Shown: piece after piece, positions 8,811 through 18,075 of the stretch
Layout: each line of letters starts with the position of its first letter
Position numbering within the stretch: the first letter of the stretch is position 1
Origin: Alteribacter lacisalsi
GTDB lineage: Bacteria; Bacillota; Bacilli; Bacillales; Salisediminibacteriaceae
NCBI RefSeq assembly: GCF_003226345.1
Contig: NZ_PDOF01000001.1
Span: 1,302,001 to 1,366,000 of the forward strand
Direction: 5' to 3'
Length of the DNA stretch: 64,000 bases
The notes under the pieces: generated by a model
The model's database searches: none
Told to the model about the DNA's origin: nothing
Seen by the model: only the letters and a program-made list of their open reading frames with translations
Position numbers and translations under genes: made by a program

Positions 8811-9740
8811 CTATTGATTGATAAACATCTGTGTCCAATGGTTGCCATTTGTTTCATAGCCTACACCAATCTGGCTGTAATTGCCTGAAAGGATATTTTC
8901 CCGGTGGCTCGGACTCTCCATCCACTGTTGGACAACCTGCTCCGGGGTCGGCTGGCCCTGGGCAATATTTTCACCTGCAGCAGTGTACTGAATACCGTAA
9001 TCGCGCATCATGTCAAACGGTGAACCGTATGTTGGACTTGTATGTGAGAAATAATTGTTCTCGTTCATATCCTGAGATTTTCTGCGGGCTACGTAGCAGA
9101 GATCCACGTTTGTATCAAGGGCCGGCATACCATTATTGGCTCTTTCCTGGTTCGTAAGCTCGATAACCTGGAGTTCGAAATCCTTGAGATCCCCTTCTCC
9201 TTCAGGTTCATCCTGAGTGGTTTCCTCCTGCTGGGGCTGCTCCTGTTCAGGCTGCTGGGGCTGCTCAGGTGCCGGCTGAGGTTCAGCTGCAGGCTGCTCC
9301 TGGTTTGGATCGGCTACCGGCGGATTGGCCGGTTCCTGAGGTCCGTCAAATTCAGGCATCTGGCCTGGCTGTAGATCTGGCAGGTCAATGTTAAACTCAT
9401 CTCTTACGATGTTGTAAAGCTCTTCAGGATGCATCTGATCCGGCTCAAGATCAGCAAGGAATTTCGCCTCCTGCACCTGAATCGCCTTTGTGTGAGGAAA
9501 TTCTTCACTGTTTAATTCGGTTTTTTCACTGGAAATCTCAAACATCTGAAACGGATTCATATTACGCTGGTTAGGATTGATGCGGTTGTCCTGATCGAAG
9601 CTGGTTAGCGGGCCTTCTCTGTATGTTCTCTGTCCTTCAAAATCGTCATCCTGCTCATCCATGTTTCCACCGCAGGCTGCAATTACAAGGATCATTAAAG
9701 CGGCCAGTACAAGTAAAATTAATTTCTTATTCAATTTCAT
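8811..9740 (-). CDS. CAP/SCP-domain lipoprotein (YkwD-like)
   Basis: A 309-aa surface lipoprotein. Residues 1-23 are a lipoprotein signal peptide ending in VIAAC-GG. A disordered linker rich in Pro, Gln and Glu follows (about residues 135-180). The C-terminal 120 residues are a CAP domain: LTNQERANNGMPALDTN, FSHTSPTYGSPFDM, AAGENIAQGQPTPEQVV, WMESPSHRENILS and IGVGYE, all hallmarks of bacterial YkwD-type CAP proteins. CAP domains in Bacilli are linked to the cell surface and spores; the molecular role is unclear. ATG 9740 has GGGAGG upstream; the ORF track's earlier ATG lacks a site and would bury the signal peptide. Confidence 0.88.
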   Translation of the reverse strand: MKLNKKLILLVLAALMILVIAACGGNMDEQDDDFEGQRTYREGPLTSFDQDNRINPNQRNMNPFQMFEISSEKTELNSEEFPHTKAIQVQEAKFLADLEPDQMHPEELYNIVRDEFNIDLPDLQPGQMPEFDGPQEPANPPVADPNQEQPAAEPQPAPEQPQQPEQEQPQQEETTQDEPEGEGDLKDFELQVIELTNQERANNGMPALDTNVDLCYVARRKSQDMNENNYFSHTSPTYGSPFDMMRDYGIQYTAAGENIAQGQPTPEQVVQQWMESPSHRENILSGNYSQIGVGYETNGNHWTQMFINQ

Positions 9741-9828
9741 TTTCCTCCCTGGGCAATAGTTTATCGGGTATAGTCTCCGTAAAGCCACAGGGGATTATAG
9801 GTGGTAATTAATGATAGCAATGGTAATG

Positions 9829-9857
9829 AAAAAGGACTGCCGGGTGCCGGCAGCCCT
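9829..9857 (-). terminator. Intrinsic terminator of the LVIVD-repeat gene
   Basis: GGCTGCCGG / CCGGCAGTCC stem with a short loop, then TTTTT on the minus strand. Confidence 0.85.
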
Positions 9858-9872
9858 GTTAAAAAGAGATCT

Positions 9873-11294
9873 TTAAAATTCTGTCTTCCTGTTACCGTTA
9901 CCTCTGTTATTGTTCCCATTGTTTTTCTGAAGCACTTTCAGTCCCTGTCCCATATCAGAAGCAAGCACGTAGTTCCTGTCCACGAATACGCCCCATACGT
10001 TACCCTGGTCCGGTGTATATCGCCCAATTTCCTTCGGGTCTGCCGGGTCAGTAATATCCACTGCCAGCACACCTCCGGAATAATAGGACAGATAAAGCGT
10101 GTTGCCATGGACCTTAGGATCGTGAACGGTGTTTGCGAAAGTGGAACCAATAAAATCGAAAGTCAGTTCTGTTGTAAATTCACTCAGGAGCTGAGGATCT
10201 GTTTTATCGGAAATATCAAAGATTCTTGTGTATCCGTATGCATCTTCATAACCTTCTCCGTGAGGGTTTGCCACTTCCCGGGTCTCAATCAGGATATTGC
10301 CGCCACGTGCGAGGGCTGCGGAGTGAGCTGCACCTTTCTGGTCATCGGCATATTCAGTACGGCCGAGAAATTCCGGGTTCTCCGGATTGCGGATGTCAAA
10401 GATGACGGTGCCAAGATCCCACATGGAAACATAGGCGTAATGCCCGTTATTGTCGGTGATTACACTGTGATTAAATACCGGACGAGTATGACCGTCTGGT
10501 GCATCCCAGTGATAGCCATTAAAATCTTCGGTTACTTCTTCAAGTTCACGGGGATCCCATTCCCACATCTTTTCCGGATTAGCCGGGTCTGTTACATCGA
10601 TGATCTGAAAATCTCCTTGCTCACCGTCAGTGTAGTAATCCGCATACGGATTGGACAAAAGAGCAATCGCCTTGTTTCCCTGACGGGTCAGGTAGAGCTC
10701 GTGTGTCCCGGTAATTTCGCGGTCCAGCTCATAAAAGCCGAGGCGTTCAGGGTTATATGGATCTGACACATCATAGAGCAGCATGCCGCCGCGGCTGTCA
10801 GGACGGTTGGCGTTATTCCTTGATGTCTGCTGAAGACTCACCACTGCCAGGTCACCGTTAAAGTGAGGCGTATTCACTCTTTTTACAATGACTTTTTCCT
10901 GCCAAGTATATGGTATATCGTCAGCAATCACACCGATTTCTTCTGGATTCTGCGGATCCTGCAAATCAAAAATTCTGACTCCGCCATTTGCACCATTGGC
11001 TGTATGTGTGCCTACATAGGCGAAGCCCTGGTGAGCATACACATCGGCCGTGTTATTTTGAACCCCGTCTTTTTCTGCAAGCTGAATCGAAGCCGCTTCA
11101 TGCAGGTGTTTGACGTTTTTGTCCCCATCTTCAACCGGTGCATCAAGCTGCTCGATGGCATCGTGATCAAAAACCAGACCTTCCCCTTTACTCCCACCCT
11201 CAAATGCATCATGTGCGTAAATGGATGTTCCTGCTGATAAAACGAGTGTGCCGGCAAGTACCGAACTGATTAACTGTTTTGTTCGCTTCTTCAT
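9873..11294 (-). CDS. Secreted LVIVD-repeat beta-propeller protein
   Basis: 473 aa. MKKRTKQLISSVLAGTLVLSAGTSIYAHD is a classical signal peptide cut near YAHD. The body contains at least five copies of the LVIVD-type unit, each reading roughly (I/L)(Y/F)D(V/I)(S/T/R)DP.NPE..G: RIFDLQDPQNPEEIG, LYDVSDPYNPERLG, IIDVTDPANPEKMW, IFDIRNPENPEFLG, IFDISDKTDPQLLS and VDITDPADPKEIG. Such repeats fold as a beta propeller. The C-terminus is an Asn/Gly/Arg-rich tail. No catalytic residues or anchor are evident. ATG 11294 has GGGGAGGG upstream; the longer frame to 11324 is not needed. Function unknown, likely extracellular. Confidence 0.85.
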   Translation of the reverse strand: MKKRTKQLISSVLAGTLVLSAGTSIYAHDAFEGGSKGEGLVFDHDAIEQLDAPVEDGDKNVKHLHEAASIQLAEKDGVQNNTADVYAHQGFAYVGTHTANGANGGVRIFDLQDPQNPEEIGVIADDIPYTWQEKVIVKRVNTPHFNGDLAVVSLQQTSRNNANRPDSRGGMLLYDVSDPYNPERLGFYELDREITGTHELYLTRQGNKAIALLSNPYADYYTDGEQGDFQIIDVTDPANPEKMWEWDPRELEEVTEDFNGYHWDAPDGHTRPVFNHSVITDNNGHYAYVSMWDLGTVIFDIRNPENPEFLGRTEYADDQKGAAHSAALARGGNILIETREVANPHGEGYEDAYGYTRIFDISDKTDPQLLSEFTTELTFDFIGSTFANTVHDPKVHGNTLYLSYYSGGVLAVDITDPADPKEIGRYTPDQGNVWGVFVDRNYVLASDMGQGLKVLQKNNGNNNRGNGNRKTEF

Positions 11295-11324
11295 AAAATA
11301 CCCTCCCCAGGTTTGTTTTCCCAT

Positions 11325-11702
11325 TCAGTATAGTAAACGGATGGTTTTCATTCCAGAGGAGGTTTTCGACAGAATATTTTCTAGTATCCATAGAAATCAT
11401 ACCAGAATATCATTTATTATGATTTATTTACAAAAAGTTGAAATAAATTTGTCGATTCAGCTTCCTAACCGAACAAATATGATTATTTAGTTTTACGAAA
11501 TTTGTGAAATGCGAAACAAAATATATTTATTAATATAAATTCATGACTTTTCCTCTTCTTTTTTAATCGTATAGTCCTAATGACTTTTGTGAATTCTTTC
11601 CGCAAGAAGGCCGGTGGTATATCAATAGTCACTGATCTTTTATGTAAGAAAATTTCAAGACATGATTGACTTCTTCCACTACTTAATAATTGAATACCAA
11701 AA
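11325..11702. other. Gene-free AT-rich region
   Basis: About 380 bp upstream of the LVIVD-repeat gene and downstream of the terminator at 11703. No coding frame with a ribosome site, no repeat element and no recognisable RNA is visible. The right half could carry its promoter, but no clear -35/-10 pair stands out. Confidence 0.5.
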
Positions 11703-11733
11703 TAAAAGACGACCCGAAAGAGGGGCCGTCTGT
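11703..11733 (-). terminator. Intrinsic terminator of the 53-aa membrane protein gene
   Basis: GACGGCCCC / GGGTCGTC stem with loop TCTTTC, followed on the minus strand by TTTTATTTT. Confidence 0.85.
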
Positions 11734-11737
11734 TTAC

Positions 11738-11899
11738 TTAAATCAGATCCAGTATAAATGATAAAGCAATGATAACGACTGACACGTGCAGCAGTACCTG
11801 CATCCAGTTCTGTTTCAGGCTGTTAAGCTGTTTAATGGCGCTGTAGGCACTGTTGGCTCCGACAACAATCCAGGCAATTAAAAGCAGTAGTCCCGGCAT
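11738..11899 (-). CDS. Small hydrophobic membrane protein, unknown
   Basis: 53 aa, too short for many gene finders. Two hydrophobic stretches (MPGLLLLIAWIVVGANSAYS and LLHVSVVIIALSFILDL) flank a polar turn (IKQLNSLKQNWMQ). AAAGGAGG precedes this ATG at ideal spacing, while the upstream part of the open frame has no ribosome site. It has its own terminator, which supports a real gene. Family not recognised. Confidence 0.6.
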   Translation of the reverse strand: MPGLLLLIAWIVVGANSAYSAIKQLNSLKQNWMQVLLHVSVVIIALSFILDLI

Positions 11900-12010
11900 G
11901 ATTCTGGTCCTCCTTTCATCTCTGAGCTGTGAGAGTCCAACGTTGCACTGAAAGAGGAAGTGATGATTGCAATACAATATATGTCCATTTGAAATAAGAT
12001 ATGTTCATCC

Positions 12011-12050
12011 CAAAAAAATTAAAAAAAGTGCCCAGCTGTTTCAGGGCACT
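12011..12050 (-). terminator. Intrinsic terminator of the 12065 gene
   Basis: AGTGCCC / GGGCACT stem followed on the minus strand by a run of seven T. Confidence 0.85.
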
Positions 12051-12064
12051 CCAGGATGTCATTT

Positions 12065-13120
12065 TCATCTTCCGATCCGCTTCAAAACATTCTCAAGTGT
12101 GTCCGGCTGCAGAAACTCAACCGGTGAGGCACCTTTTTCAAACGAGAAGGACTCTCCTTCAATCAGAATTACATACTTTCCATTCACTTTTGCAATATGG
12201 ATATTTTCGCTGAAATCTGAAAGAAGCCCCTTTACATCGATATGATCGAGCTTAAGTTTCATTTCTATTTCAGGCTGATGCTCAATAATTGGTGCAGAGG
12301 CTTCCACCACCTGATCTTCGGTCCACTTTTCCTGAAGCTGACGACTATCTGTATTCGCCCAGGCTTCAATGCTTTCCTCTTCGGCAATCCATTCTTCACT
12401 CTCCGGCTCATATTTTTCCGCGATGTGCTGCTGGGCAGCTTCAATCATCTGGCCTTTTACAATTTGCGGAAGTGACTGGCTGTACTCTACATACTTTAGA
12501 AAGTCTTCAAAATACCTGGCATGGGAGGACTGGTGAATTTTAAGTTCCCATTCTTCCGTCATCCCTTCTTCCGGCATAAAGGGATATTGAATCGACTTCA
12601 TGTTTCTCGTAGTAATCGCCATCTCTACATGTCGGATCAGCGTGGTTTCGTCCGTAATGGAAGCCACCTTAGGCTCAAAATCACATTTCAGTACAAACAC
12701 AAATTTATCATCCATGTATTTGCTCAATTTAGCCCGGATCACGAGGAGGGCTCCGCCCCTGATAGCACTTGTTTTTGTATAGGCAGTCACGAGCTGCTCA
12801 CTGTTGGACCGGAAGTCTTCTGCAGTTTCAGCAGTCCGGATCCGGTTAAATAGGTTATAGTTTGGATTTGTATCCAGCTCGTGCCCGGGCTCGACAACAA
12901 AGTGGCCGATCTTAGTGGGCACCTGATCAGATTTCGGATTTCTCTCCACTTTCCGTTTGGCAATTTTCATCAGTTCACCGTCAAGAAATTCCTTAAGCGG
13001 GCTCGTAAAATACTGTTCACTATCCAGTGTCTGAAAATGCCGGTACGTTTTTTCCGCACTCTCTCCGCTTCCGGTTACCTGTACGAGAAAGAACGAAGCA
13101 TAATCTATTGTAAAATCCAC
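12065..13120 (-). CDS. Conserved Bacillaceae protein of unknown function (DUF3900-like)
   Basis: About 351 aa, soluble and acidic, beginning MDFTIDYASFFLVQVTGSGE if GTG 13120 is used. The size and N-terminus recall the uncharacterised DUF3900 family of Bacilli; that is from memory and unverified. No catalytic motif is obvious. The sequence has a mixed alpha/beta middle (ALLVIRAKLSKYMDDKFVFVLKCDFEPKV) and an acidic tail. GTG 13120 is preferred to GTG 13129 because AAGGTGAT, a good 16S match, overlaps the upstream GTG and sits at proper distance from the second. Confidence 0.6.
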   Translation of the reverse strand: MDFTIDYASFFLVQVTGSGESAEKTYRHFQTLDSEQYFTSPLKEFLDGELMKIAKRKVERNPKSDQVPTKIGHFVVEPGHELDTNPNYNLFNRIRTAETAEDFRSNSEQLVTAYTKTSAIRGGALLVIRAKLSKYMDDKFVFVLKCDFEPKVASITDETTLIRHVEMAITTRNMKSIQYPFMPEEGMTEEWELKIHQSSHARYFEDFLKYVEYSQSLPQIVKGQMIEAAQQHIAEKYEPESEEWIAEEESIEAWANTDSRQLQEKWTEDQVVEASAPIIEHQPEIEMKLKLDHIDVKGLLSDFSENIHIAKVNGKYVILIEGESFSFEKGASPVEFLQPDTLENVLKRIGR

Positions 13121-13250
13121 CTTAATCACCTTTTCTTTCGCTCTGAATTCCTACCTGATTATAGCATTGAAAAGGTCTCCAGAACACTGCTGGACATCTG
13201 GCTGATGTAAGCTATAATAGCCGTACAGGTTATGGATGAGGAGCGAAGTT

Positions 13251-13553
13251 ATGAATAAAAAAGAATTCGAAGATCAAATCATTGAGAATTACCGGCAGGA
13301 TGAAAATATGATGATTCTCGTATTTGCCCAGTGGTGTGTAAACCACGATCTGGATCCAGTTGAAGTATACAAAAAGGCGTATCCTGATCAAGGAAAAAAC
13401 CCGGCACTCGATCAGGCTGCTGCTCTTACCGTACCAAAATCTGAAGCAGGAGAAATCCCGAATGAGACACTGCTCGGTGTATTGAGCATGTTTGGAAACG
13501 ATGATCTGGCATTCGTTGTGACAGAGGAAATGAGAAAGCAGAAAGGCAAATAA
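13251..13553 (+). CDS. Conserved small acidic protein, unknown function
   Basis: 100 aa, soluble, starting MNKKEFEDQIIENYRQDENMM with GAGGAG 8 nt before ATG 13251. The sequence is mostly helical (FAQWCVNHDLDPVEVYKKAYP, ETLLGVLSMFGNDDLAFVVTEEMRK). It is divergent from the DUF3900-like gene and convergent with the Rieske gene through a shared terminator. I do not recognise a family. Confidence 0.65.
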   Translation: MNKKEFEDQIIENYRQDENMMILVFAQWCVNHDLDPVEVYKKAYPDQGKNPALDQAAALTVPKSEAGEIPNETLLGVLSMFGNDDLAFVVTEEMRKQKGK

Positions 13554-13557
13554 CCGC

Positions 13558-13593
13558 AAAAAAAGGTGTCCAAAAATAATGGACACCTTTTTG
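13558..13593. terminator. Bidirectional terminator
   Basis: AAAAGGTGTCC / GGACACCTTTTT stem with a 9-nt AT loop. The A-tract and T-tract serve both convergent genes. Confidence 0.9.
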
Positions 13594-13594
13594 T

Positions 13595-15340
13595 TTACTC
13601 GTCTTCGAACAGCCTATCACCTTTTGACAGACGCATGGCAATTCCTGCTGTGTGCGGCACCTCTCTCGAAGTTGGGGCGTGAGCCGCAATATAGCGGATC
13701 GCGCCAAATAGAAGAGTGTCCTGCATACGCTCGGCAAATTCAGTGTTTTCCTTTGCCCACCCTTCGTGTTCCGAAACCGCAGCTTCAAGCACCTGAAACG
13801 TATGAAACTCAGCGTCCTCCCTCAATACGGCGTGGGCAAGAACATTAAACAGGGAACGCCGGTTTCCATTACGGTTCAGGTAGGCGGAAAGCCATTTTGC
13901 CGCCTGGTCTGTCTGCTGCTGGCGGTCGAGGAGGCTGAGCAGTTCTTCGGGATGGGATGCTTCTTCACTTAAAGGAGTCCGGTCAGGTCTTCTTGCAGCA
14001 GGGGTATTCAAAAAGCGGTCCAGATAAATGCTCATCGCGCTGTGATAGATCCCCCTTACAAGGTCTTTTGAAAGGGAACGTTTAAGTGACTCATGGACAG
14101 CATGAGCATGAGAAAACGTATGAAGCACAGTAATCCAGTCACGGAACTCGTTTTGAACATGAAAGCGGGCAATCCGCTCGGCCGCAGCGCCTGTTGCAAT
14201 TCGGGCAATCAGAACGGGATTTGCTCCGTTTTCAAGAAGACCGGTGATCAACTGAACCGTTTCTGCTGGATCATCCCGGAGAAGCATGTCAAATAAATGA
14301 TCAGGATCTGCCACAGTTTCGTCCCCGAATTCCATATTCTCCATCTGCTCAAATGCGTGTTCGAGCGGAATTCTCAGATCAACAGGTGCCTGCCAGCTGT
14401 GAAGCTCTTCGCTTCGGCTCGCATTTGTAAACTCAGGAAGGAGTGACGTCAATACCTGCCCCTGAAGATCATCCCCTGTCTTCTCAAGCATTTCAAAGGC
14501 TTTATTATGAAAATCGAGCGTGTGACCGGTATTCATATAGTAATGGTCTGTCACAGCGGTCATCATCATTTCAGCAATTTCCTGATTCTCCGCACCGGTT
14601 TCCACTGCGGTAAGCAGCACTCTTTCTGCTCCCTGCACATCACGGACTTCAAGGCTGTGGCGGTACCACTCCGCCAGCCGCTCAGGAGAAGGCGTCTCTT
14701 CTCCTTGTAAGGGAAGGGGGCCGAGCAGAAATCTTGTACCCATACCTGCACTTTCTCGTGCGACGTGAACCAGTCCCTGATAAAGAGCAAGAATTTGTCC
14801 ATTCCGGTCAAGGTATGGAAGCATGTTCGTCATTGCAGTCAGGATCGTCAGACCTGACCTCCAGCCATTCCATCGGTGCTTTGTCCCGTACGCCACACCA
14901 ATCTTTGCAATGTCTGCAAGAGGCTCCCCGGCATTTACCAGTCCGGTCACTGCTTTTGCAATTACCAGGCTGAGGTTCTGTTCGAGCCCCTCTTTTAAGC
15001 GCTTTCTGTATTTTGTTACGGTAGGACGGTTTTTTGATTCGGAATTGACCCAGACTTCCCCGTCCCTGATTGAAACCTGATGAACCGGCACATCATCAGC
15101 CCATGGATCGAGCGTACCACCGCTTTTCAGGTCAAACCGAGCATGGTGCCAATGGCAGGTTAACAGGCCGTCGCACACACTTCCCATATGGAGGGGAAAC
15201 CCGAGATGCGGACATCTGTTGTCAACAGCGTAAACACTGCCTTCGTGACAGATGATGGCAATCCCGTGACTTCCTCCTTTTACAACTTTCGGACTCACTT
15301 TCTTCAGTTCTTCCAGTGTTCCTGCATAGACTTCATTCAC
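13595..15340 (-). CDS. Rieske 2Fe-2S protein with a 480-aa unknown C-terminal region
   Basis: About 581 aa. The first 100 residues are a Rieske ferredoxin-type domain: CPH at about 43-45 and CHWH at about 62-65 give the Cys-x-His and Cys-x2-His ligands, preceded by GIAIICHEGSVYAVDNR. The rest is mainly alpha-helical and Ala/Leu/His-rich (IAKAVTGLVNAGEPLADIA, LARIATGAAAERIARFH..), with no active site I can name and no mononuclear-iron 2-His-1-Asp motif typical of Rieske oxygenases. The start is decided by the ribosome site: AAAGGAG overlaps the first in-frame GTG (15349) and is 8 nt before GTG 15340. Probably a redox protein acting with an unknown partner. Confidence 0.75.
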   Translation of the reverse strand: MNEVYAGTLEELKKVSPKVVKGGSHGIAIICHEGSVYAVDNRCPHLGFPLHMGSVCDGLLTCHWHHARFDLKSGGTLDPWADDVPVHQVSIRDGEVWVNSESKNRPTVTKYRKRLKEGLEQNLSLVIAKAVTGLVNAGEPLADIAKIGVAYGTKHRWNGWRSGLTILTAMTNMLPYLDRNGQILALYQGLVHVARESAGMGTRFLLGPLPLQGEETPSPERLAEWYRHSLEVRDVQGAERVLLTAVETGAENQEIAEMMMTAVTDHYYMNTGHTLDFHNKAFEMLEKTGDDLQGQVLTSLLPEFTNASRSEELHSWQAPVDLRIPLEHAFEQMENMEFGDETVADPDHLFDMLLRDDPAETVQLITGLLENGANPVLIARIATGAAAERIARFHVQNEFRDWITVLHTFSHAHAVHESLKRSLSKDLVRGIYHSAMSIYLDRFLNTPAARRPDRTPLSEEASHPEELLSLLDRQQQTDQAAKWLSAYLNRNGNRRSLFNVLAHAVLREDAEFHTFQVLEAAVSEHEGWAKENTEFAERMQDTLLFGAIRYIAAHAPTSREVPHTAGIAMRLSKGDRLFEDE

Positions 15341-15434
15341 CTGAACCACTCCTTTAACGAAGATAGGTTTATTTTACGTTCAGCGAGCGGCATCGTCATC
15401 AGAGGAAACGGCTAAAAACAGTAAGACCTGAGTC

Positions 15435-16679
15435 TTAGTTACCGGTTTTTCTTTCGAGGAGCGGTGCTTCCTCCATTTCGGATAAACCTGCCAGAGCGGC
15501 TATGGTTAAAAGCAGATGCTGGGGACCTAAATGAGCATTTTCAGGATCAAAATTTTCCTGAAGCGTATGGGCCCCGCCAAAATCACCGCCGCCTCCAAGC
15601 GTTAACGAAGGGATTCCTAAACTGATCGGAACATTGGAGTCTGTACTGATGGGTCCGCTGAGTGCCGGATGAAGGTTCAGGGAGAGGGCTGCAGCCGCTG
15701 CTGCCTTGACAACAGGACTGTCCGGGGGCTGGCTCCCGGCCGGTCTGTCTCCGACTTTTTCACTTGTTACCGTAATATCATCACGGCCCCAGCGGCTGTT
15801 TTCTTCAGTTACGGCCTCGTCAATTAAAGCAAGGACACGGTTTTCAAGTTTGATCAGTTCCATTTGATCTATTGAGCGCAGATCGATCACCATGGAAGCT
15901 TCCGCGGCAATCGTGTTAACAGATGTGCCGCCTTTCATTTCCCCTATTGTAAAGGTGGTTTTCGGCTCTGGAGGTACTTTCAGGTCTGCGATCTTAGCCG
16001 CTGCCCTGCCGAGTGCGTGGTTTGCACTTGCTATACCGAAATCGCCGAAACTGTGCCCTCCCTGACCGCGGAAAACAATACGATACCGTCTGCTCCCCGT
16101 TCCCTGGAAAATGATCCGTTCAGGCGATCCTGGCTCAACAGAGATAAATCCATCGATATCATTTCGGCTGTTAAAAAGATGTTTGACGCCAAATAGATCC
16201 CCGAGTCCTTCCTCTCCTACAGTAGCACCGATAATCAGATCGCCTTTGGTGGAAATACTGCAGTCATCAAGAACTTTGGCAAGTGTCAGTACACAGGCAA
16301 GCCCTCTGCCGTCGTCGGCAATCCCTGGCGCATAAAGCCTGCCCTCTTTCCACTCTGGAGAAATTGACGTTCCTTCCGGGAAAACGGTATCAAGATGGGC
16401 ACAGACAACAAGCCGCGGTCCATTTGGGTCACTTCCCTTTTTAACGCCGAACACGTTTCCTGCTTCATCTGTTGTGATGTTACCCACGCCGTAAGCTTTC
16501 AGGCGACGGGCAAATTCCTGCCCCCGCTCGCTTTCCTGAAAGGTCGGGGCAGGGATCGTTGTGAGGGCGATCTGCTCTTCTAGCGTCTGGTCCGCCTTCT
16601 CCTCTATGTAAACCAATGCTTCCTTTATCAGCGGCAGTCTGCTGATCCGGCTCACTTGTTCTGTTAATGGATCATTCAT
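15435..16679 (-). CDS. M20 family metallopeptidase (PepT/ArgE-like)
   Basis: A 414-aa cytosolic di-zinc exopeptidase or deacylase. Metal-site motifs are in order: VVCAHLDTVFP (His, Asp), GIADDGRGLACVL (bridging Asp), ATVGEEGLGDLFG (catalytic Glu-Glu), FISVEPGS, and a late histidine in GGAHTLQENF. The dimerisation domain lies between about residues 205 and 320 (GQGGHSFGDFGIASANHALG). The length and GGTSVNTIA match M20 peptidases. AAAGGGG precedes ATG 16679. Substrate unknown. It is divergent from the AbrB-type transporter, with which it need not share function. Confidence 0.88.
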   Translation of the reverse strand: MNDPLTEQVSRISRLPLIKEALVYIEEKADQTLEEQIALTTIPAPTFQESERGQEFARRLKAYGVGNITTDEAGNVFGVKKGSDPNGPRLVVCAHLDTVFPEGTSISPEWKEGRLYAPGIADDGRGLACVLTLAKVLDDCSISTKGDLIIGATVGEEGLGDLFGVKHLFNSRNDIDGFISVEPGSPERIIFQGTGSRRYRIVFRGQGGHSFGDFGIASANHALGRAAAKIADLKVPPEPKTTFTIGEMKGGTSVNTIAAEASMVIDLRSIDQMELIKLENRVLALIDEAVTEENSRWGRDDITVTSEKVGDRPAGSQPPDSPVVKAAAAAALSLNLHPALSGPISTDSNVPISLGIPSLTLGGGGDFGGAHTLQENFDPENAHLGPQHLLLTIAALAGLSEMEEAPLLERKTGN

Positions 16680-16784
16680 GAAAAAGCCCCTTTCTTCTTA
16701 TTTCTTCAGAGTGACTGAATCAGATTTGTGGTACAATGCTTTTATTATATCATTCGTAACACTAAATAGATTGGAGTCCTGATC

Positions 16785-17840
16785 GTGAACAGAAACATTC
16801 TGAGATTCATAGAAACAGTACTGATCGGGATAGCAGGCGGTGCCCTTTTTGCCTACTTGGCACTTCCACTCCCTTGGGTTCTCGGGCCTCTCGCCTTCGT
16901 AATGATCTGGCAGGGATTCACAAAACGAAACGCCTTTTGGCCTGAACCAGTTAAAAACGGCGGATTTCTGACACTCGGTCTGTATTTCGGTCTTTATTTC
17001 ACCGCTTCCACTTTTGCAACGGTCGTCCCATACCTCATTCCCTATATATCGGCAACACTCCTGCTTATTTTAAGCAGCATTGTTTTAGCGACAGCCGTCA
17101 CCCGCTGGATTAACGTTGATAAAATTACAAGTGTTTTCGGCTCGATACCAGGCGGCCTTTCTGAAATGGCCATTGCCAGTGAGGCGATGAAAGCCAACAC
17201 GTCCCTCGTGGTCATTTTTCAAACCGTTCGTCTGATCGCTGTGTTATTTACAGTACCTTTTATTATCATTTATGCTTTTTCGGACGGATCTTCCAGACAG
17301 GGTGCCGGGATGCCTCTTCACGATGGCGCTGTCCCATGGGGGCCGGAAGCACTCTGGCTTGTCATTCCGGCAGCAGCAGGCATTCTTTTTAAAGACCGTA
17401 TCCCTGCAGGAATCGTCATTCTGCCGCTTATGTTAACGGCCTTAATCAATATTACCGTCACTTCACTCCCCTCACTTCCAGTATTAGTGCTGATCGCTGC
17501 TCAGATTGCAGTAGGCATTGGTCTTGGCAAGCGGATCTCGTTTGAAGATCTGAAACTTGGCGGAAAATACTGTCTCGTTTACTTTGGCATTGCTGTAAGC
17601 CTGATCGGAATTTCCTTTGCACTTGGCGCAGGGCTTGCCCAGATGACAACTCTGAATCTGGCAACAGCACTTCTCAGTGTCGCTCCTGGTGGACTGGTTG
17701 AAATGGTGCTAACCGCCTCTGTTGTAGGCGGGGATCCTGCAGTTGTAAGCGCCCTTCAACTTACCCGGCTTCTTGTTATTATCGTTCTAGTCCCTCCTGC
17801 ACTGAAATGGTATTTCAGAAGAAGTTTACAGACGTCATAG
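16785..17840 (+). CDS. AbrB-family membrane protein (ammonia-monooxygenase-like transporter family)
   Basis: 351 aa with about ten hydrophobic segments in two similar halves, as in the Gneg_AbrB_dup family, often misnamed AbrB regulator or ammonia monooxygenase. The duplicated signature is visible as SIPGGLSEMAIASEAM (about residue 125) and SVAPGGLVEMVLTASVV (about residue 300). Both halves start with a LP..LGP or LGxG-type helix. No DNA-binding domain is present. The start is GTG 16785 with TTGGAG 8 nt upstream. The transported substrate is unknown. Confidence 0.8.
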   Translation: MNRNILRFIETVLIGIAGGALFAYLALPLPWVLGPLAFVMIWQGFTKRNAFWPEPVKNGGFLTLGLYFGLYFTASTFATVVPYLIPYISATLLLILSSIVLATAVTRWINVDKITSVFGSIPGGLSEMAIASEAMKANTSLVVIFQTVRLIAVLFTVPFIIIYAFSDGSSRQGAGMPLHDGAVPWGPEALWLVIPAAAGILFKDRIPAGIVILPLMLTALINITVTSLPSLPVLVLIAAQIAVGIGLGKRISFEDLKLGGKYCLVYFGIAVSLIGISFALGAGLAQMTTLNLATALLSVAPGGLVEMVLTASVVGGDPAVVSALQLTRLLVIIVLVPPALKWYFRRSLQTS

Positions 17841-17849
17841 TAAGTTTTC

Positions 17850-17885
17850 AGAGGCTGCCCTACTGGATAAGGCGGCCTCTTTTAA
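17850..17885 (+). terminator. Intrinsic terminator of the AbrB-family gene
   Basis: AGAGGCTGCC / GGCGGCCTCT stem followed by TTTTAAT. Confidence 0.8.
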
Positions 17886-17988
17886 TCTGAAGTTTTTTAG
17901 TAAAAACAATTCTACCATACTTATCCATCTTAAACTGTTCAAAGGCTCGCTTTATCGATTAAAAGCGCCAACGCGGTCATGCGTGTGT

Positions 17989-18017
17989 TTGTCCGTTTTC
18001 GAAAAGCAAGGTATAAT
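17989..18017 (+). promoter_or_regulatory. Sigma-A-type promoter of the YitT-like gene
   Basis: TTGTCC, a 17-bp spacer and a perfect TATAAT, ending about 58 bp before the start codon. Confidence 0.75.
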
Positions 18018-18075
18018 CTTCCTTGTGCGTTTTTACACAAATACCTCATGAACTGCATTAGGAGTGTGAACATAC

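Noticed and set aside
9801-10766. 321-aa open frame on + strand
   Set aside because: Antisense to the LVIVD-repeat gene; no ribosome site, sequence has no family features.
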